Shown here: positions 60,844-64,000 of the stretch, piece after piece
Numbering within the stretch: the stretch's first letter is position 1
Layout of the letters: the number at the start of each line of letters is the position of its first letter
Source: Clostridiales bacterium
GTDB lineage: Bacteria > Bacillota > Clostridia > Lachnospirales > Lachnospiraceae
NCBI GenBank assembly: GCA_023663185.1
Contig: JAMPHY010000005.1
Location: forward strand, 1-64,000
DNA length: 64,000 nucleotides
Direction: 5' to 3'
Notes under the pieces: model-generated
Told to the model about the DNA's origin: nothing
Databases searched by the model: none
Seen by the model: the letters and a program-made list of their open reading frames with translations, nothing else
Position numbers and translations under genes: made by a program

Positions 60844-62436
60844 TTGAACGGATATTTCAGATTGATTCATGAAGAAGGTAAGACAGGGATTAAACTTTTT
60901 CCGCCGACTAATGGCGGGGCAGCGCTTATGGTAAATGATGTGGTGGAGTATTTGGCGCTTAAGAACATTATTTATGATAAAAACGCTTTATATAAGGCAA
61001 TAGAAGCCTCGGCGCAGGAGGAGACCGTTTGTTTACTTGAGCGGCGTACAACTCTTAAGGAGCGCGAATGTTATAAATTTATAGTAACGCCGGACGCTAT
61101 GCAGGCGTATGTCAGATTTTATGCGCCCTCGATAGGCGGCGAGGAAATGACGGCTGCTGAGCTTATTAACGACTTAAAGCTCAAGGGAATAAAGCATGGC
61201 ATATTGGAGGAAGCTATAGAAGAGTGCTTCTGGGGAGCGCGCGATTACTGTAAGGATATGTTGGTGGCGCAGGGGACGGAGCCTGTACATGGCACGGACG
61301 CCCGTATCGAATATTATTTCAATACGGATAATAAGGCGAAACCGACTCTTAACGAAGACGGAAGTGTGGATTTCTTCCACTTGAACATAGTTAATCATTG
61401 TAATAAAGGCGACGTTTTGGCAAGACTTTTCCCGGAGACGCTTGGCGAATACGGAACGAAGATTACCGGAGAGCGCATTAAACCGCGTGACGTTAAGAAG
61501 GAAGCGTTAAAATACGGTAATAATATAGCGATATCGGAAGATAAGACAGAATTGACTTCATTAGTCAATGGACATGTGGAGCTTGTAGAGGGCAGCGTCT
61601 TTGTTTCCGATGTGCTTATTGTAGAGAATGTAGATAATTCAACGGGAAATATAGATTATGAGGGCAGCGTTCAGGTAAACGGAAACGTATGCACGAATTT
61701 TGAAGTAAAGGCAAAGGGCGACGTAGAAGTAAGAGGCGTGGTAGAGGGCGCATATATTGAAGCAGCCGGAAATATCGTTATAAATAGAGGTATGAACGGC
61801 ATGGCAAGGGGCGTTCTGAAAGCCGGCGGCAATATTATTTCTAAGTTTCTGGAAAATGTTAAGGCGGACGCAGAAGGGTACATTGCTTCCGAGTCAATTC
61901 TCCACAGCACGATTACGGCAGGCACGGAAATTAACGTAGACGGAAGAAAAGGCTTTATCACGGGCGGAAAGGCAAGCGCGGTAAGCAGTATCAACGTTAA
62001 GACGCTAGGTTCTCCGATGGGAGCCGATACAATAGTGGAAGTGGGTAACGATCCGCGGCTTGCTGCAAGACTTAAGGAACTGCAGAAGCAGATTGAAGAA
62101 GAGAATGCGGCAATACAGTCTATTCAGCAGATTTTGATATCGACTAAGCAGAAAATTGCTAAAGGAGTGAAGCTTACTCCGGAGCAGCTTCAATATTTGC
62201 AGACTTTGGCAGCCGCTAATCAGCAGAAAGCGGCGTTAGTCAACGAATGTACGCAGGAAGTGGAAGCGATTCAGGGGCAGATGAAGGGTAAGGAAGGCGC
62301 TAACGTTATCGTGCGCGATACGGTGTACCCCGGAACCAAAATTTGTATAGGCGACGTCTCAATGACGGTGCAGAAATCCGCTCAATATTGCCGGTTTATT
62401 AAATCGCGCGGCGACGTCAAGCTGACCGGCATATAA
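60844..62436 (+). CDS. FapA-family (DUF342) polymer-binding protein
   Basis: 530 residues with a TTG start behind GGGAGGATT. The C-terminal two thirds has the beta-helix of FapA/DUF342, with short repeats such as GSVQVNGNVCTNFEVKAKGD and VEVRGVVEGAYIEAAGNIVI. The end is coiled-coil (about 405-480). FapA-type proteins occur with SigD-controlled genes in Clostridia and may influence cell shape or flagellar assembly, but their function is unclear. It is coupled to sigD (15 bp gap). Confidence 0.85.
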   Translation: MNGYFRLIHEEGKTGIKLFPPTNGGAALMVNDVVEYLALKNIIYDKNALYKAIEASAQEETVCLLERRTTLKERECYKFIVTPDAMQAYVRFYAPSIGGEEMTAAELINDLKLKGIKHGILEEAIEECFWGARDYCKDMLVAQGTEPVHGTDARIEYYFNTDNKAKPTLNEDGSVDFFHLNIVNHCNKGDVLARLFPETLGEYGTKITGERIKPRDVKKEALKYGNNIAISEDKTELTSLVNGHVELVEGSVFVSDVLIVENVDNSTGNIDYEGSVQVNGNVCTNFEVKAKGDVEVRGVVEGAYIEAAGNIVINRGMNGMARGVLKAGGNIISKFLENVKADAEGYIASESILHSTITAGTEINVDGRKGFITGGKASAVSSINVKTLGSPMGADTIVEVGNDPRLAARLKELQKQIEEENAAIQSIQQILISTKQKIAKGVKLTPEQLQYLQTLAAANQQKAALVNECTQEVEAIQGQMKGKEGANVIVRDTVYPGTKICIGDVSMTVQKSAQYCRFIKSRGDVKLTGI

Positions 62437-62495
62437 TAGTATGAATTTTTACACATGTTTACATGTATGTCTGAATGGCAAAGGGGGAATTATAG

Positions 62496-62816
62496 ATGGC
62501 AATCGGACAGATTGAGCTGCAGGGACAGATTACCAGAGCACAGGATTTTACAAGCATTAAACACCATGAAGATACAAAGGGCTCGGTAGAGCAGGCGAAT
62601 GTAAGCGTGCAGTTCTCCAAGCAGGTTGAGTCGCAGGTTACTAAGGTGAACCGCGGCAGCCAGCCGGAATATTATAATAAGAAATTTGACGCTAAGGACA
62701 AGGGCAGTAACGAATATCACGGAGACGGCGGGGCGAACCGCAAGAAGAAGGAGAATAAGGAGCCGGACGGCAAAGTGCTGCTAAAGCGAGTGGGAAATTT
62801 CGATATAAGCGGATAA
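62496..62816 (+). CDS. Small hydrophilic flagellar-operon protein
   Basis: 106 residues, polar and basic, without cysteine, signal peptide or membrane segment. The start AIGQIELQGQITRAQDFTSI and the Lys-rich end (GANRKKKENKEPDGKVLLKR) give no known domain. A good GGGGG ribosome binding site precedes the ATG. Similar genes follow DUF342 genes in related species, in my recollection. Role unknown. Confidence 0.6.
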   Translation: MAIGQIELQGQITRAQDFTSIKHHEDTKGSVEQANVSVQFSKQVESQVTKVNRGSQPEYYNKKFDAKDKGSNEYHGDGGANRKKKENKEPDGKVLLKRVGNFDISG

Positions 62817-62843
62817 GAATAGGACGGAGGATAAAGTGACTCT

Positions 62844-63632
62844 ATGGAGATACTTTTAATCATAGTGGGCGTGGTTATTTTGGCACTGGGATATTTTATG
62901 CCTGATAGAAAAGGCGACGTGGACGAGGACATTCAGGTAATAGGCGAGGACGAGGTCAGGAAGCTTGTCGATAATGAGTTGGAAAATATTAAAGGGCAGA
63001 TTTCGGACATTATTGACGAGTCGATAACTTACTCCATAGAAAAGACTGAGCGTTCGATGGAAAGACTTTCCAATGAGAAGATAATGGCTATCAACGAGTA
63101 TTCGGACACGGTTCTTGAGGAAATTAATAAAAATCATAAAGAAGTGCTTTTTCTATATGATATGCTCAACGACAAGCATGAGAATATAAAAACTACGATG
63201 TCGGAGGCGGCAAAAACTGCTGAAGAAGTGAAACAGAAAGTCAAAGACGCAGAGATAACCGTAAAAGAGGCAATCTCGGTAGATGTGGACGATTTTGTTC
63301 CGATAACTCCGCCGAGGGTAAAAGTGGTGCATAATCCGGACAGCGATTATGATTATGTTGCCGACGGACAGGACGATAATTCCAAAATGACGGCGGCGAA
63401 AAACATGGAAGCTTTGCTGGCGGATATGACCAATATGGAAGAAATATTTCCCGAAGATATCCGCTTTGAAAGCAGCAGCGACGTATTGACGGATATAAAC
63501 GATAACACCAGAAACAGTAATGAGAGGATTCTGGAACTTCATAAGGCGGGTAAATCCGATGTGGCAATCGCTAAAGACTTAGGGCTTGGAATAGGCGAGG
63601 TTAAGTTTGTTATAGACTTGTTTGAGGGATAA
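62844..63632 (+). CDS. DUF6115-type membrane protein with C-terminal helix-turn-helix
   Basis: 262 residues. One N-terminal membrane helix (LLIIVGVVILALGYFMPD), a long coiled coil (about 35-150), an acidic linker and a C-terminal HTH-like segment (ILELHKAGKSDVAIAKDLGL followed by GIGEVKFVIDLFEG), which matches the DUF6115 pattern. It resembles membrane-tethered regulators, but DNA binding is not shown. GGAGG is 13 nt upstream of the ATG, longer than usual. Confidence 0.7.
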   Translation: MEILLIIVGVVILALGYFMPDRKGDVDEDIQVIGEDEVRKLVDNELENIKGQISDIIDESITYSIEKTERSMERLSNEKIMAINEYSDTVLEEINKNHKEVLFLYDMLNDKHENIKTTMSEAAKTAEEVKQKVKDAEITVKEAISVDVDDFVPITPPRVKVVHNPDSDYDYVADGQDDNSKMTAAKNMEALLADMTNMEEIFPEDIRFESSSDVLTDINDNTRNSNERILELHKAGKSDVAIAKDLGLGIGEVKFVIDLFEG

Positions 63633-63703
63633 TTTTTTATTGATTGTAAGGAGTATTAACCATAAAATATATTGCTGTAGAGAGATGAAGCGTCAGGTGG
63701 GTT

Positions 63704-64000
63704 ATGAAACTTAATTTAAAATACTATTTAAGAGGTCTGGGACTGGGAATAGTCGTAACGGCGGTTATAATGTGTATCTTGAATGCGGGCGATGATAAAA
63801 TGACCAACGAAGAGATTATCGCACGGGCTAAACAGCTTGGAATGATAGAAGATACGGTGCTGACAGACGGTTTGAATAATGAAAATCAAGACAATGAAGC
63901 CGCTTTGGATAAAGAACAGGATGATAATGGTTCTTTAGGCGAGGGGCAGGACGACGGCACGGGCATACAGACTGATAATAATACGGGCTTGCAGAATGAT
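63704..64000 (+). CDS. Membrane-anchored protein, 3' truncated by window
   Basis: The first 99 residues are visible. A basic start MKLNLKYYLRGLGLGIVVTA begins a membrane helix, followed by the extracellular segment MTNEEIIARAKQLGMIEDTV and an Asp/Asn/Gly-rich low-complexity linker. In relatives similar proteins at this site are annotated as MltG-like or of unknown function; the domain needed to decide lies beyond the edge. Confidence 0.6.
   Translation, partial: MKLNLKYYLRGLGLGIVVTAVIMCILNAGDDKMTNEEIIARAKQLGMIEDTVLTDGLNNENQDNEAALDKEQDDNGSLGEGQDDGTGIQTDNNTGLQND

Overview
The window reads as chromosomal DNA of a motile, anaerobic Firmicute, most likely a Lachnospiraceae member related to Roseburia, Agathobacter or Butyrivibrio. 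The evidence is the order topA-codY-flgB-flgC-fliE-fliF, a Gram-positive fla/che operon with fliY, flhF, flhG, cheC, cheD and sigD, the absence of an outer-membrane secretin, strong AGGAGG ribosome binding sites, and small proteins typical of that family. Genus and species cannot be fixed from the sequence alone. No rRNA, tRNA, CRISPR array or complete insertion sequence was seen.

Region 1 (1-2075) is a patch of small toxin-antitoxin genes. A 350-bp unit holding a promoter and a RelB-like antitoxin is present twice. The first copy still drives an intact YafQ-type toxin; in the second copy the toxin is replaced by unrelated small genes. Between them lies a DUF3791 locus whose DUF3990-like partner has been deleted to 24 codons.

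Region 2 (2071-19450) is a type IV pilus-like locus: major prepilin, prepilin peptidase, a PilM-PilN fusion, a PilO-like protein, four further pilin-like proteins (three of them very large), and a 1751-residue membrane-anchored extracellular protein. It ends at a strong terminator. No assembly/retraction ATPase (PilB/PilT) or PilC platform is encoded in the window.

Region 3 (19457-24793) is a decayed defence and mobile-gene island. It holds a broken GNAT toxin with its antitoxin (minus strand), two Rpn-type PD-(D/E)XK nucleases plus a fragment of a third, a mosaic pseudogene derived from the giant pilus-locus protein, a type III toxin-antitoxin pair (repeat RNA plus ToxN/AbiQ-like toxin), and HicAB. 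A ~120-bp repeat occurs three times; each copy contains the last codons of toxN, a consensus promoter and two small hairpins.

Region 4 (24797-27969) carries topA and codY, each with a recognisable promoter. Region 5 (28033-64000) is a nearly uninterrupted fla/che operon: basal body and export genes, rod/hook genes, stator, switch (FliM, FliY), CheY, the export gate, FlhF/FlhG, a PilZ protein, CheB-A-W-C-D, SigD, then FapA-like and small accessory proteins. A terminator followed by an extended -10 element sits between flgE and flbD and may split the operon into early and late parts. Together the genes build the hook-basal body, energise and steer it, and supply the sigma factor for late flagellar genes, which lie outside the window (flagellin, FlgK/L, FliD, CheR and receptors are not here).
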